From: CAWJMD01 sp963845675
GTDB taxonomy: Bacteria; Actinomycetota; Actinomycetes; Actinomycetales; CAWJMD01
Assembly (NCBI GenBank): GCA_963845675.1
Contig: CAWJSX010000005.1
Span: forward strand, 496,001-560,000
Length of the DNA: 64,000 nt
Direction of reading: 5' to 3'
This document shows positions 51,633 to 58,803 of the stretch, piece after piece. Made by a program: the position numbers and the translations under genes. Numbering within the stretch: the stretch's first letter is position 1; every line of letters begins with the position of its first letter. The notes under the pieces are model-generated. The model was not told the origin of the DNA and did not search any database. It saw nothing but the letters and a program-made list of their open reading frames with translations.

Positions 51633-52154
51633 TCATGGCCGCTCCATCCAGGGTTCCCACGGGTCGTCGTGGTGCGGGTCGCCGTCGATCACGTCGGAGA
51701 AGTGCACGTGCAGGGTGTCGATCCCCACGGGGACGTCGACGGGGCCGAGTATCTCCCGGAGCCGTTGCGCCGCCAGGAGGCGGATGCGGTCGGCCACGGG
51801 AAGGAGCTCGACGCCGTAGCGTGCGATCAGCGACATCGTCACGCCGCCGAGGGAGTCGCGGCCGACGATGTCGATCCTGATGTGCAGCAGTGCTGCGTCG
51901 GGGACGGTGTCCTGGACCGCGTCGCGGAGATAGGTGATGAGCACCTGCTCGCTGACGTGCACAGGGCCGGACTCGGTCATGGCCCGGATCGGGTACGAGC
52001 GTCGGGTCGCACGAAGGGCTGTGGCCAGCACCCGGTCGGCGATCTCGACCCACCGAGGCTCGCGCCGTGCTCTGAGGCTCTCCGTGGCGGCGTCGGCGAG
52101 GGCATACCCACGCCCCGTGGGAACCTCCGTGGGTGGGGGAGTCTGTTCGCTCAT
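51633..52154 (-). CDS. Asp23-like protein encoded with the sigma factor
   Basis: A 173-aa soluble protein. After a Pro/Thr-rich start, residues 35-165 resemble a diverged Asp23/Gls24 (DUF322) domain: 'GPVHVSEQVLITYLRDAV', 'GVTMSLIARYGVELLPVADRIRLLAAQRL' and 'VGIDTLHVHFSDV'. ATG 52154 overlaps the sigma-factor stop as ATGA, the place where ECF operons usually carry an anti-sigma gene. It has no TM segment and no zinc-binding HxxxCxxC motif. A regulatory link to the sigma factor is an inference. Confidence 0.65.
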   Translation of the reverse strand: MSEQTPPPTEVPTGRGYALADAATESLRARREPRWVEIADRVLATALRATRRSYPIRAMTESGPVHVSEQVLITYLRDAVQDTVPDAALLHIRIDIVGRDSLGGVTMSLIARYGVELLPVADRIRLLAAQRLREILGPVDVPVGIDTLHVHFSDVIDGDPHHDDPWEPWMERP

Positions 52155-52735
52155 CGCCACTGATCCATCCTGACGGCCACCGTACGCCGCGCCCGGTGCA
52201 GCTGGCCGCGTACGACGGTCGGAGTGGTCCCGAGGACCTGTGCGATGTCGTCGTAGGAGAAGCCCTCGAGCTCACGCAGCACCCAGCTGGCCCTCTGCCG
52301 CCACGGCAGCTCGCCGAGCGCGACCGACAGGACCTCCCAGAGCTCGGCCTCGACCATCAACCGGGCGGGGTCGCTGCTGACCTTCTCCGGTTCGTTCGCC
52401 AGCAGGTGGTCGTCGACGGAGACCGGTCGCGCGCGTCGGCGATGGGCCCGGACCTCGTTCGCGGTGATCGTGAACAGCCACGTGCGCAGGGCCGACTCGC
52501 CACGGAAACCGGGCAGGTGCTGCCAGGCCTTGACCAGGGCGGCCTGGACGGCGTCCTCGGCGTCGGCCTCGTGGCCGTTCAGCATGTGCCTGGCGTAGCG
52601 GAACATCGCCTCGGCGTGCCGGTCGAAGATCGCGGCGAACGCGTCGCGGTCGCCCATGGCGGCGCGGCGGGCGAGAGCGCCGTCGCTGACGTGCTCCTGC
52701 TCGACCCTTGCGGCGTCCACCGCGCCAGCCTCCAC
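52151..52735 (-). CDS. RNA polymerase sigma factor, ECF (sigma-70) family
   Basis: About 194 aa. Region 2 ('DAFAAIFDRHAEAMFRYARHML', 'ADAEDAVQAALVKAWQHLPGFRGES') and region 4 ('LPWRQRASWVLRELEGFSYDDIAQVLGTTPTVVRGQLHRARR' in pieces) are intact, with a short linker. The start is uncertain: GTG 52735 gives a typical ECF length, but an open frame continues upstream. Divergent from the Asp23 operon and overlapped by an Asp23-like gene. Confidence 0.85.
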   Translation of the reverse strand: MEAGAVDAARVEQEHVSDGALARRAAMGDRDAFAAIFDRHAEAMFRYARHMLNGHEADAEDAVQAALVKAWQHLPGFRGESALRTWLFTITANEVRAHRRRARPVSVDDHLLANEPEKVSSDPARLMVEAELWEVLSVALGELPWRQRASWVLRELEGFSYDDIAQVLGTTPTVVRGQLHRARRTVAVRMDQWR

Positions 52736-53062
52736 GTGCCCCGCGCCACGGGTCGGCCGCTTCCGACCCACGCAGAAGGAATCGCATGCGCGCTGGGCGC
52801 GCAACTTCAGTTCGCCAGCCGAGTCTGGCGGGCAGGTCCTCGGCAGCCTGGGCGGAGTGGAGATGCGGATGTGACGCGTTTCACTCATCCTGGGACGTGA
52901 CGTTGTCGAGCCGTCAGGCATCTACACCTCAGGACGCCCGTACGGCAGGACCGGCAGCGTCACGAGGTGTGGCGTATGGACGAACAGGTCCACGGCGTTC
53001 CGTGTTCGACCGCCTCGACCGAGCTCCTCAACCCACGACGACCCCAGTGGAGGGTGACCATC
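52736..53062. promoter_or_regulatory. divergent control region between the sigma factor and the Asp23 operon
   Basis: About 327 bp without a supported gene. On the plus strand GGGAC (52892-52896), a 15-nt spacer and CGTC (52912-52915) resemble an ECF promoter (GGAAC...CGTC). An imperfect dyad GTGACGCGTTTCAC (52871-52884) lies just upstream. This would make the sigma factor the natural activator of the operon. Confidence 0.45.
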
Positions 53063-53557
53063 GTGACCGACAAGACCGCTGAGAAGACGCCCAGAACCCC
53101 CGCCGCAGGCTCGTCCTCCTCGGGAGGATCCAGCGCCGACAACTCTGCCCTGGTGAGCCAGCACGGCCGCACGACGATCGCGGACGCCGTGGTCGCGAAG
53201 ATCGCCGGCGTCGCGACCCGTGAGGTGTCCGGTGTGTACGCGTTGGGCGGCGGCGCTGCCCGCGCCGTCGGCGCACTGCGCGAGCGCATTCCCGGCGGAC
53301 GCGTCAACCACTCCCAAGGTGTCTCCGTCGAGGTCGGCGAGCGGCAGGCTGCCGTGGACATCCAGCTCGTCGCCGACTACGGGGTCTCCATCGCCGACCT
53401 GGCCGACGGCATCCGGCGCAACGTGATCGGTTCGGTCGAGCGGATGACCGGCCTGGACGTCACCGAGGTCAACATCGAGGTCCAGGACGTCCACCTGGAG
53501 TCCGAGGACAGCGACGACGACAACCAGGAGCAGTCAGCCCAGCCCAGGGTCCAGTGA
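53063..53557 (+). CDS. Asp23/Gls24 family envelope stress response protein
   Basis: A 164-aa protein with a Ser/Gly-rich N-terminus, then a full Asp23 domain: 'HGRTTIADAVVAKIAGVATREVSGVYAL', 'GVSVEVGERQAAVDIQLVADYGVSIADLADGIRRNV', 'TGLDVTEVNIEVQDVHL', and an acidic tail. GGAGG lies 9 nt before GTG 53063; GTG 53054 is the alternative. First gene of a tightly packed operon. Asp23 proteins coat the membrane through AmaP-type anchors. Confidence 0.88.
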   Translation: MTDKTAEKTPRTPAAGSSSSGGSSADNSALVSQHGRTTIADAVVAKIAGVATREVSGVYALGGGAARAVGALRERIPGGRVNHSQGVSVEVGERQAAVDIQLVADYGVSIADLADGIRRNVIGSVERMTGLDVTEVNIEVQDVHLESEDSDDDNQEQSAQPRVQ

Positions 53558-53910
53558 CTCAGGACCACCAGGATCCGGCCGACGCCGTCGCGGACGCCGT
53601 CCGCAACGTCCCGGGGGTGGTCGACCTGCACACCGGCACCTACGGCGAAGTCGCCACGTACCTGCCCGGACGTCGCGTGAACGGTGTCCGGGTTCGGGAC
53701 GACGGCGTGGAGGTCCATGTCGTCCTGGCGTACGGGGCACCGGTTCCGCGCACCGCGCACCAGGTCCGCCTCGCCGTCCAGGCCCTGATCCCGGGACCGG
53801 TCGACGTGACCGTGCAGGACGTCGTCGAGTCCACCGCCGCCGACGGGCCGGCCACGCCGGATCGTTCCGTCACTGCCAGAACCGGCACCCCGATGGACCA
53901 CCGGAGCTGA
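53554..53910 (+). CDS. short Asp23-like protein
   Basis: A 118-aa protein with a diverged Asp23-like half: 'VADAVRNVPGVVDLHTGTYGEVATYLPG', 'GVEVHVVLAYGAPVPRTAHQVRLAVQAL' and 'GPVDVTVQDVV'. It lacks the N-terminal 'I.....V..IA' helix of true Asp23. GTG 53554 overlaps the previous stop. Probably a paralogous partner within the same membrane-associated assembly. Confidence 0.7.
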   Translation: MTQDHQDPADAVADAVRNVPGVVDLHTGTYGEVATYLPGRRVNGVRVRDDGVEVHVVLAYGAPVPRTAHQVRLAVQALIPGPVDVTVQDVVESTAADGPATPDRSVTARTGTPMDHRS

Positions 53911-53912
53911 CC

Positions 53913-54257
53913 GTGGAGCCCGGTGCTGCTGTCGACCGCGGGCGCAAGAACGACGCCGTCGGCGATCCTCGCGAGGCCTGGCGTCGCGAGCGCCGTGTGG
54001 TCGCACGCCTGCACCATCCCGACCTCGGTGGCGACCCTGAGGAGTACGTGCGCCAGCTGTCCGAGGTGGACCACCGCCACGGGTACGGCAGGGGCAGCAC
54101 GGTCGGACTCGGCGCCGTGAGCACAGAACGCGGAGTCAGGGTGACGCTGCGACGCAAGCGGAGGCGCGTCCAGCGTCGGCTGCGCTCTCTGGTCCGGGCA
54201 GCGCGAGGCCGCCTTCCGCGGGGCGTCCCCGGTCGCCGCCGCTACACGAGCCTGTAG
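53913..54257 (+). CDS. HPD-motif (J-domain-like) basic protein
   Basis: A 114-aa protein. Residues about 22-58 ('EAWRRERRVVARLHHPDLGGDPEEYVRQLSEVDHRHG' in pieces) resemble helices II-III of a J domain with the invariant HPD followed by LGGDPE. Helix I and the rest of a DnaJ protein are absent. The C-terminal half is extremely Arg-rich ('RRKRRRVQRRLRSLVRAARGR'), suggesting nucleic acid or membrane-surface contact. It starts 2 nt after the previous stop. Confidence 0.6.
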   Translation: MEPGAAVDRGRKNDAVGDPREAWRRERRVVARLHHPDLGGDPEEYVRQLSEVDHRHGYGRGSTVGLGAVSTERGVRVTLRRKRRRVQRRLRSLVRAARGRLPRGVPGRRRYTSL

Positions 54258-54346
54258 GGGGCGACGGCGCCACTGGCCCCCCTACCTCGACTCCACTGAC
54301 CCCTACGACCTCTCACACGTCAGGTCAACGCACGCAAGGAGCACCA

Positions 54347-54526
54347 ATGAGCACCTCCACGATCGGCCTGCTGGCAGGGCTTCTGCTGGGTGTGGCCGCT
54401 GCTGTCGGCGGCTTCTGGGGGTTCCTGATAGCCCTCGTCCTCGGAGTGGTCGGATACCTCGCAGGGGCTCAGTACGACGGCGAGGTGGACCTCGGGCAGC
54501 TGCTCGGCGGACGTCGCCGTGGCTGA
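54347..54526 (+). CDS. DUF2273 small membrane protein
   Basis: A 59-aa protein with two closely spaced TM helices ('IGLLAGLLLGVAAAVGGFWGFLIALVLGVVGYLAGA' in pieces) and a charged tail 'DGEVDLGQLLGGRRRG'. AAGGAG is 6 nt before ATG 54347. DUF2273 proteins accompany Asp23/AmaP genes in many Gram-positives. Its stop is overlapped by the next gene. Confidence 0.85.
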   Translation: MSTSTIGLLAGLLLGVAAAVGGFWGFLIALVLGVVGYLAGAQYDGEVDLGQLLGGRRRG

Positions 54527-54911
54527 CACGCCCCGGACCGTCCCGCTGCCGGTCCCCACCGAGGCCGGCGGACGCGGTCGGTTGGTCATCGACGACCGGG
54601 TCGTCGAGACCATCGCCGAAGCGGCCGCGTGCCAGGTCGACGGGGTCCGCCGCTGGGGCGGCACGCTCGAGGGTGTGATGGGACGCCGCTACCCGAAGGT
54701 CGACGCCCGAACTGCGGGCTCGCGCACCCGGGTGAGCGTCGAGGTGGCCGTCGTGTGGCCCGTGGCCCTGTCCCAGGTGCTCGCTGAGGTCCGCGACCGT
54801 GTCCGCTCACAGGTGCAGGACCTGACGGGGCTCCAGGTCGACGCAGTCGATGTGCTCGCCGCCCGCCTCATGCTCGACGCGAGTCAAGGGGACCGAAGGA
54901 AGGTGTCATGA
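54519..54911 (+). CDS. Asp23/Gls24 family protein
   Basis: A 130-aa protein: 'GRLVIDDRVVETIAEAAACQVDGVRRWGG', 'RTRVSVEVAVVWPVALSQVLAEVRDRV' and 'TGLQVDAVDVLAARLML'. This is a complete though diverged Asp23 domain. GTG 54519 overlaps the DUF2273 gene by 8 nt, and its own stop overlaps the next ATG. Confidence 0.82.
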   Translation: MADTPRTVPLPVPTEAGGRGRLVIDDRVVETIAEAAACQVDGVRRWGGTLEGVMGRRYPKVDARTAGSRTRVSVEVAVVWPVALSQVLAEVRDRVRSQVQDLTGLQVDAVDVLAARLMLDASQGDRRKVS

Positions 54912-55531
54912 GCGAGCTCGCCACGGGGCGGGAGGCCAGGACGAGCAACGCGCCCTCCACCACCGCCGCGACGTCGTCCGCGGACGCGATGCGTCCGGCG
55001 AAAGCGCCGGTCGGCGTCAGCAAGGTGGCGATCGCCGCCGTCGTCCTCGCGTTGCTCATCACCGCGCTGGGCGTCGTCGCGATCCGCGACGCGCTCGTCG
55101 CCGCCGGCGCACTCTCCGGCGAAGGGTGGCTCTCGAAGGCTGTCATGCAGGTCGACGGCGTGACGCCGGGTCTCTGGCTGCTTCCCGCGGCGGCCGCCCT
55201 GGTCCTGGTCGGCCTGTGGTTGGTGCTGACCGCACTGCGGCCCCGGCGCCGCACCGGGGTGGCGCTGCGCGCCGACACCGGGGTGTACCTGCGACCTCGC
55301 GACATCAGCCGGCTCAGCACCAGCGCCGCCGAGGGCGTGGACGGGGTCCTCGATGCCTCGGCGTCCGCCACGACCCGCAGCGTCTCTGTCAGGGTCACCA
55401 CCACGGGCGACGTCGAGACCGACCAGAAGGTGCGTGACGCCGTAGCCGATCGGCTCAGGCACCTGGACCCCGTCCCCGGCGTCCGCGTCCGGTCGCGGAC
55501 CGAAGGACGCCCGACGGAGGACGGCCGATGA
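54908..55531 (+). CDS. DUF6286-type membrane protein
   Basis: A 207-aa protein: cytoplasmic Ala/Ser/Thr-rich start, TM1 ('VAIAAVVLALLITALGVVAIRDAL'), a short extracellular loop, TM2 ('LWLLPAAAALVLVGLWLVLTAL'), then a cytoplasmic domain with Asp23-like strands ('DISRLSTSAAEGVDGVLDASASATTRSVSVRVTTTG'). The layout matches AmaP-like anchors that hold Asp23 at the membrane. Co-translated with both neighbours. Confidence 0.75.
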   Translation: MSELATGREARTSNAPSTTAATSSADAMRPAKAPVGVSKVAIAAVVLALLITALGVVAIRDALVAAGALSGEGWLSKAVMQVDGVTPGLWLLPAAAALVLVGLWLVLTALRPRRRTGVALRADTGVYLRPRDISRLSTSAAEGVDGVLDASASATTRSVSVRVTTTGDVETDQKVRDAVADRLRHLDPVPGVRVRSRTEGRPTEDGR

Positions 55532-56115
55532 GCCGCGCAGTCCTGGCGACGGACCGCGTCATCGCCCTGCTGGTCGGTGTCGTCCTCGCTGCGGCCGGGG
55601 TCGGTGCAGCGGCGTGGTACCTGGAGTCCCGGGGCATGCTGCCGGGTGGTGTCCAGCTCTCCGACCAGGTCGACACGGCGGCCCTCCAGACCGCCACCTC
55701 GGCGTCCTGGTGGCCGTGGGCGTCGGCGGCCGTCGGCGTCCTGCTGGTCCTGCTCGGGCTGTGGTGGCTCGCTGCGCACCTGCCCGACCGCAGGCTCGAC
55801 CGGTTGCGTATCGCCGGGACGAGCGAGCGTGACCGGCTCGAAGCCGACGCCGGCTCCGTCGCCAACGCGGCCGCCGACGCCTTGGGCCGTGTCGACGGGG
55901 TCCGCTCGGCCCGTGGCCATCTGCGCCGCGAACGCGGACAGCTCCTTCTGAGCCTGCACGCCACGATCGAGCACGGCGCCGACCTCGCCGAGGTGGCCCG
56001 CACGTGCGACCAGACCAGCGCCGACGTGGCGCACGTCCTCGGACGCGACGACCTGAGGTGCCGTGTGCGCGTGCAGGTCGCCCACCGCGACCGGGCCATA
56101 CCGCGGGTGGGGTGA
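55528..56115 (+). CDS. AmaP-like alkaline-shock membrane anchor protein
   Basis: A 195-aa protein with TM1 ('VIALLVGVVLAAAGVGAAAWYL'), TM2 ('WASAAVGVLLVLLGLWWLAAHL') and a C-terminal cytoplasmic Asp23-like domain ('NAAADALGRVDGVRSARGHLRRERGQLLLSLHATIEHGADLAEVARTC' in pieces). A second copy of the same architecture as the preceding gene. Last gene of the operon. Confidence 0.75.
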   Translation: MSRAVLATDRVIALLVGVVLAAAGVGAAAWYLESRGMLPGGVQLSDQVDTAALQTATSASWWPWASAAVGVLLVLLGLWWLAAHLPDRRLDRLRIAGTSERDRLEADAGSVANAAADALGRVDGVRSARGHLRRERGQLLLSLHATIEHGADLAEVARTCDQTSADVAHVLGRDDLRCRVRVQVAHRDRAIPRVG

Positions 56116-56167
56116 CCAGCAGGTCTCGAGTGGCCACTGCCACAGGTCTCGCGGTCTCGCCTGCTGG
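56116..56167 (+). terminator. inverted repeat after the Asp23 operon
   Basis: CCAGCAGG (56116-56123) and CCTGCTGG (56160-56167) form an 8-bp stem right after the AmaP-like stop, enclosing 36 nt with a repeated GGTCTCG. It may terminate the operon or mark a protein-binding site. Confidence 0.35.
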
Positions 56168-56336
56168 AGCCCGATGATCATGGTCACAGGTCGCCGCGCG
56201 TGACATCCCGGCCCGCAGCGTCTCTCACCGGGGATGGCGTTTCACGGCGGCTTCAGACCGAGCTACCTAGGTGTCGTGACGCCGTCGACGCCGGCCGCTA
56301 CTCCGCGTCCGGTACGCAATGCTCACGGAGGTCCTC

Positions 56337-57137
56337 ATGCGAGACGCACTGACCAGCGGGCTGGCCAGCGTGGCCGAGTTCGTTCCCAAGCTGATCGGCT
56401 TCCTGCTGATCCTGATCATCGGCTTCATCGTCGCCAAGGTGGTCGCCAAGGCGATCGCGAAGGTGCTGGAGAAGGTCGGCTTCGACCGGGCGGTCGAGCG
56501 CGGCGGGGTGAAGAAGGTGATGGACAGGTCGCAGTACGACGCCAGCGACCTGGTCGCCAAGCTCGTGTACTACACGATCCTGCTGTTCGTGCTGCAGCTG
56601 GCGTTCGGTGTCTTCGGCCCGAACCCGATCAGCGACCTGATCACCGCGGTGATCGCGTTCCTCCCCAAGCTGATCGTCGCGATCATCATCATCGTGGTGG
56701 CCTCGGCCATCGCCGCCGCGGTCAAGACCCTCATCGAGGGCACCTTGGGTGGGCTGTCGTACGGCAGGACGCTGGCCAACATCGCCAGCATCTTCATCCT
56801 GTTCCTCGGTGTCATCGCCGCCTTGAACCAGATCGGTGTGGCCACCACGGTCACCACACCGATCCTGATCGCCATCCTGGCCACCATCGCCGGCGTCATC
56901 ATCGTCGGTGCCGGTGGTGGGCTGATCAAGCCGATGCAGCACCGTTGGGAGGGCTACCTGACCAAGGCCGAGGAAGAGGCCCCCAAGGTCAAGCAGCACG
57001 CTTCGGCCTCCCCGTCGGTCACGGAGCAGGCGCAGCAGGCCACGACCCGGGCCCAGTCCACCTACGAGCCGGCCGACCAGCCGGACCGGGTCTACGACGC
57101 CCAGCAGGACAGCACCACCGGCTCCCCCCGGTACTGA
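56337..57137 (+). CDS. membrane protein with repeated TM helices (CmpX/mechanosensitive-like)
   Basis: A 266-aa protein resembling the 'conserved TM helix' (CmpX) family related to small mechanosensitive channels: 'FVPKLIGFLLILIIGFIVAKVVAKAIAKVLEKVGFD', then 'FLPKLIVAIIIIVVASAIAAAVKTLI', plus two further TM segments and a Gln/Thr/Ser-rich cytoplasmic tail. ATG 56337 has GGAG 6-9 nt upstream and is preferred over ATG 56319. Confidence 0.8.
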   Translation: MRDALTSGLASVAEFVPKLIGFLLILIIGFIVAKVVAKAIAKVLEKVGFDRAVERGGVKKVMDRSQYDASDLVAKLVYYTILLFVLQLAFGVFGPNPISDLITAVIAFLPKLIVAIIIIVVASAIAAAVKTLIEGTLGGLSYGRTLANIASIFILFLGVIAALNQIGVATTVTTPILIAILATIAGVIIVGAGGGLIKPMQHRWEGYLTKAEEEAPKVKQHASASPSVTEQAQQATTRAQSTYEPADQPDRVYDAQQDSTTGSPRY

Positions 57138-57200
57138 ACAGCACCAGCACAGAGCACGACCCGACGGCTGATCCACCAGGCGCCGGGCAGTCCCAGGATG

Positions 57201-57231
57201 GTGGCCGGCGATCGAGCAGATCGCCGGCCAC
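57201..57231 (+). terminator. strong stem-loop terminator
   Basis: Perfect 13-bp stem GTGGCCGGCGATC / GATCGCCGGCCAC with a GAGCA loop, 64 bp after the upstream stop. No T-tract follows, which is common in high-GC actinobacteria. Confidence 0.75.
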
Positions 57232-57397
57232 CGCCACCGAGCCGCACACCGACGTCTTCGTGGAGCGCTACCGCGACGCCGACGCCTTGAAGCGTCACAG
57301 CGACGCGCCGTCCATGGCTGAGGCCATGGGCAAGATCCCGACCTGGTCGTCCAAGCCACCCGAGGTCCTTCAGCCGGGTCAGGTCCTGCCCGAGTAG
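57232..57397 (+). pseudogene. C-terminal remnant of an ABM-type (antibiotic biosynthesis monooxygenase-like) protein
   Basis: The open frame reads 'DVFVERYRDADALKRHSDAPSMAEAMGKIPTWSSKPPEV' (in pieces) to TAG 57395-57397, the usual second half of a small dimeric ABM/quinol monooxygenase domain. No start codon or first beta-strand precedes it, because the terminator hairpin occupies that place. A truncated gene. Confidence 0.5.
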
Positions 57398-57466
57398 GTG
57401 CAGAGGCTGATCATCACGCCCCAGCGATCCTGACCGGCGGCCTGCTTCCCGTGGGAGGCTCGGCCC

Positions 57467-57886
57467 ATGGACGTTCTCTTCGTCGCTGGATTCTCTGTCA
57501 TCAGCAGCTCGCCGGGTCAGGACCTCCGGCTCTTCATCGACGCGATGGGCCTTCCCCTCGAGTCGCCGACCGGTGACCAGAGTTCGGAGTACCGGTACTC
57601 GGAAGGCATCGAGGGTGTGAAGCACTTCGGTGTGTGGCCGCTGTCGGAGGCAGCGCAGGCCTGCTTCGGTACCTCGGAGTGGCCGGCGACGCACCCGGTA
57701 CCGCAGTCCACGATCGAGTTCGAGGTGGCCGATGTGGAGGCCGCCGCGGCAGAGCTTCAGGGCGACGGCTATGGCTTGGTCCACCCCGTTCGCACCGAGC
57801 CCTGGGGGCAGGTCATCGCGCGCTTCCAGTCGCCCGATGGTGTCTTGCTCGGTGTCTGCTCAACACCCCATCTCGCAGACGCCTGA
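57467..57886 (+). CDS. VOC-family (glyoxalase-like) protein
   Basis: A 139-aa protein: 'FSVISSSPGQDLRLFIDAMGLPLES', 'TIEFEVADVEAAAAELQGDGYGLVHP' and 'ARFQSPDGVLLGVCSTP'. GGGAGG precedes ATG 57467. Substrate unknown. Confidence 0.82.
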   Translation: MDVLFVAGFSVISSSPGQDLRLFIDAMGLPLESPTGDQSSEYRYSEGIEGVKHFGVWPLSEAAQACFGTSEWPATHPVPQSTIEFEVADVEAAAAELQGDGYGLVHPVRTEPWGQVIARFQSPDGVLLGVCSTPHLADA

Positions 57887-57969
57887 CGTCTCGCGCCGGC
57901 CACCGGTCGATGTGCGCAGGCACGTGGGCGGCGTCCCGCGGACTCGGTCCGCTTGCGGCGATCGTGATC

Positions 57970-58611
57970 TCAGGCGGCGGCCGCAGCCGCCACGCGCGCG
58001 GTCTGCACGAGCGAGTGGGCGACCGAGAGGAAGGGCGGCAGCAGGACCAGGTGGACGGCCGCGAACACCGGCGAGATGGAGCCGGTGAAGACGAACAAGA
58101 CCACCCAGATCGCGACGCAGGCGAACTTCCACCACGCCACGGTGCCGGCCCGTGCGAGCGCAGCCACCAGGATGATGGGACCCAGCCACAGTCCGACCAG
58201 CTCGATCAGGACGGTGATGTCCTCCATCGTCGTTCCCTCGACGCCCTGCTGCTGTGCGGCCTTGATGTAGTCCGGGCTGCTGGAGAGTACGGCGTTGATC
58301 TCGACGTACTGCATCTGGTGCATGGCGAACGCCACGGCGCCGGTGACCGCGACGACTCCTCCGATCCATGCGGCTCGGGGGTTCAGATCACGGACTGCCT
58401 CGACGAGGCCCAGGGCCGCGCCCAGCCAGGCCATGACCAGGGCGAGCGTCAGCCATGCGAAGGTCTCCCAGGTGCCGCGTTCGGCGGCGATGGCCGCGAG
58501 CCTGCCGGCCTCGCCGCTGGCCTCGGGAATGGACAGTCGTGCAACCTCTGCGGCGCACATCAGGACCGGCGCAGCCACCAGGCACGCGGCCAGCAGCCTT
58601 CGAATCATCAT
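57970..58611 (-). CDS. multi-TM membrane protein of unknown function
   Basis: A 213-aa protein with about six TM helices: a signal-like first helix ('LLAACLVAAPVLMCAAEVA'), then 'LTLALVMAWLGAALGL', 'WIGGVVAVTGAVAFAM', 'LVGLWLGPIILVAALA', 'CVAIWVVLFVFTG' and 'AAVHLVLLPPFLSVA'. ATG 58611 follows GAGGGG. No family recognised. Its control by the neighbouring two-component system is possible but unproven. Confidence 0.65.
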   Translation of the reverse strand: MMIRRLLAACLVAAPVLMCAAEVARLSIPEASGEAGRLAAIAAERGTWETFAWLTLALVMAWLGAALGLVEAVRDLNPRAAWIGGVVAVTGAVAFAMHQMQYVEINAVLSSSPDYIKAAQQQGVEGTTMEDITVLIELVGLWLGPIILVAALARAGTVAWWKFACVAIWVVLFVFTGSISPVFAAVHLVLLPPFLSVAHSLVQTARVAAAAAA

Positions 58612-58791
58612 GACGAGCCCCTCCGGTCAAGAGCCGCACCCACGATGCGACGCCCATCATGGTCGCCTGGACCGACCACATCCGGCGTCCACCTGAGCGC
58701 TCGTCCTCGCGGTCCCGTTGGGGCAGGGCCGTAACCTTGAGGCCTCACTCGAATCGTCCTGGCGGGGGACGTCGGGGCCCCCAGCCAGGAA

Positions 58792-58797
58792 TACCCT
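58792..58797 (+). promoter_or_regulatory. -10 box (TACCCT) of the two-component operon
   Basis: TACCCT lies 6 nt before GTG 58804, indicating a leaderless transcript for the kinase-regulator pair. Confidence 0.5.
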
Positions 58798-58803
58798 CGG
58801 CAG

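Noticed and set aside
52871..52884. Second Rex site in the sigma/Asp23 intergenic region
   Set aside because: GTGACGCGTTTCAC has at least four mismatches to the Rex operator and an imperfect dyad, not enough to call.
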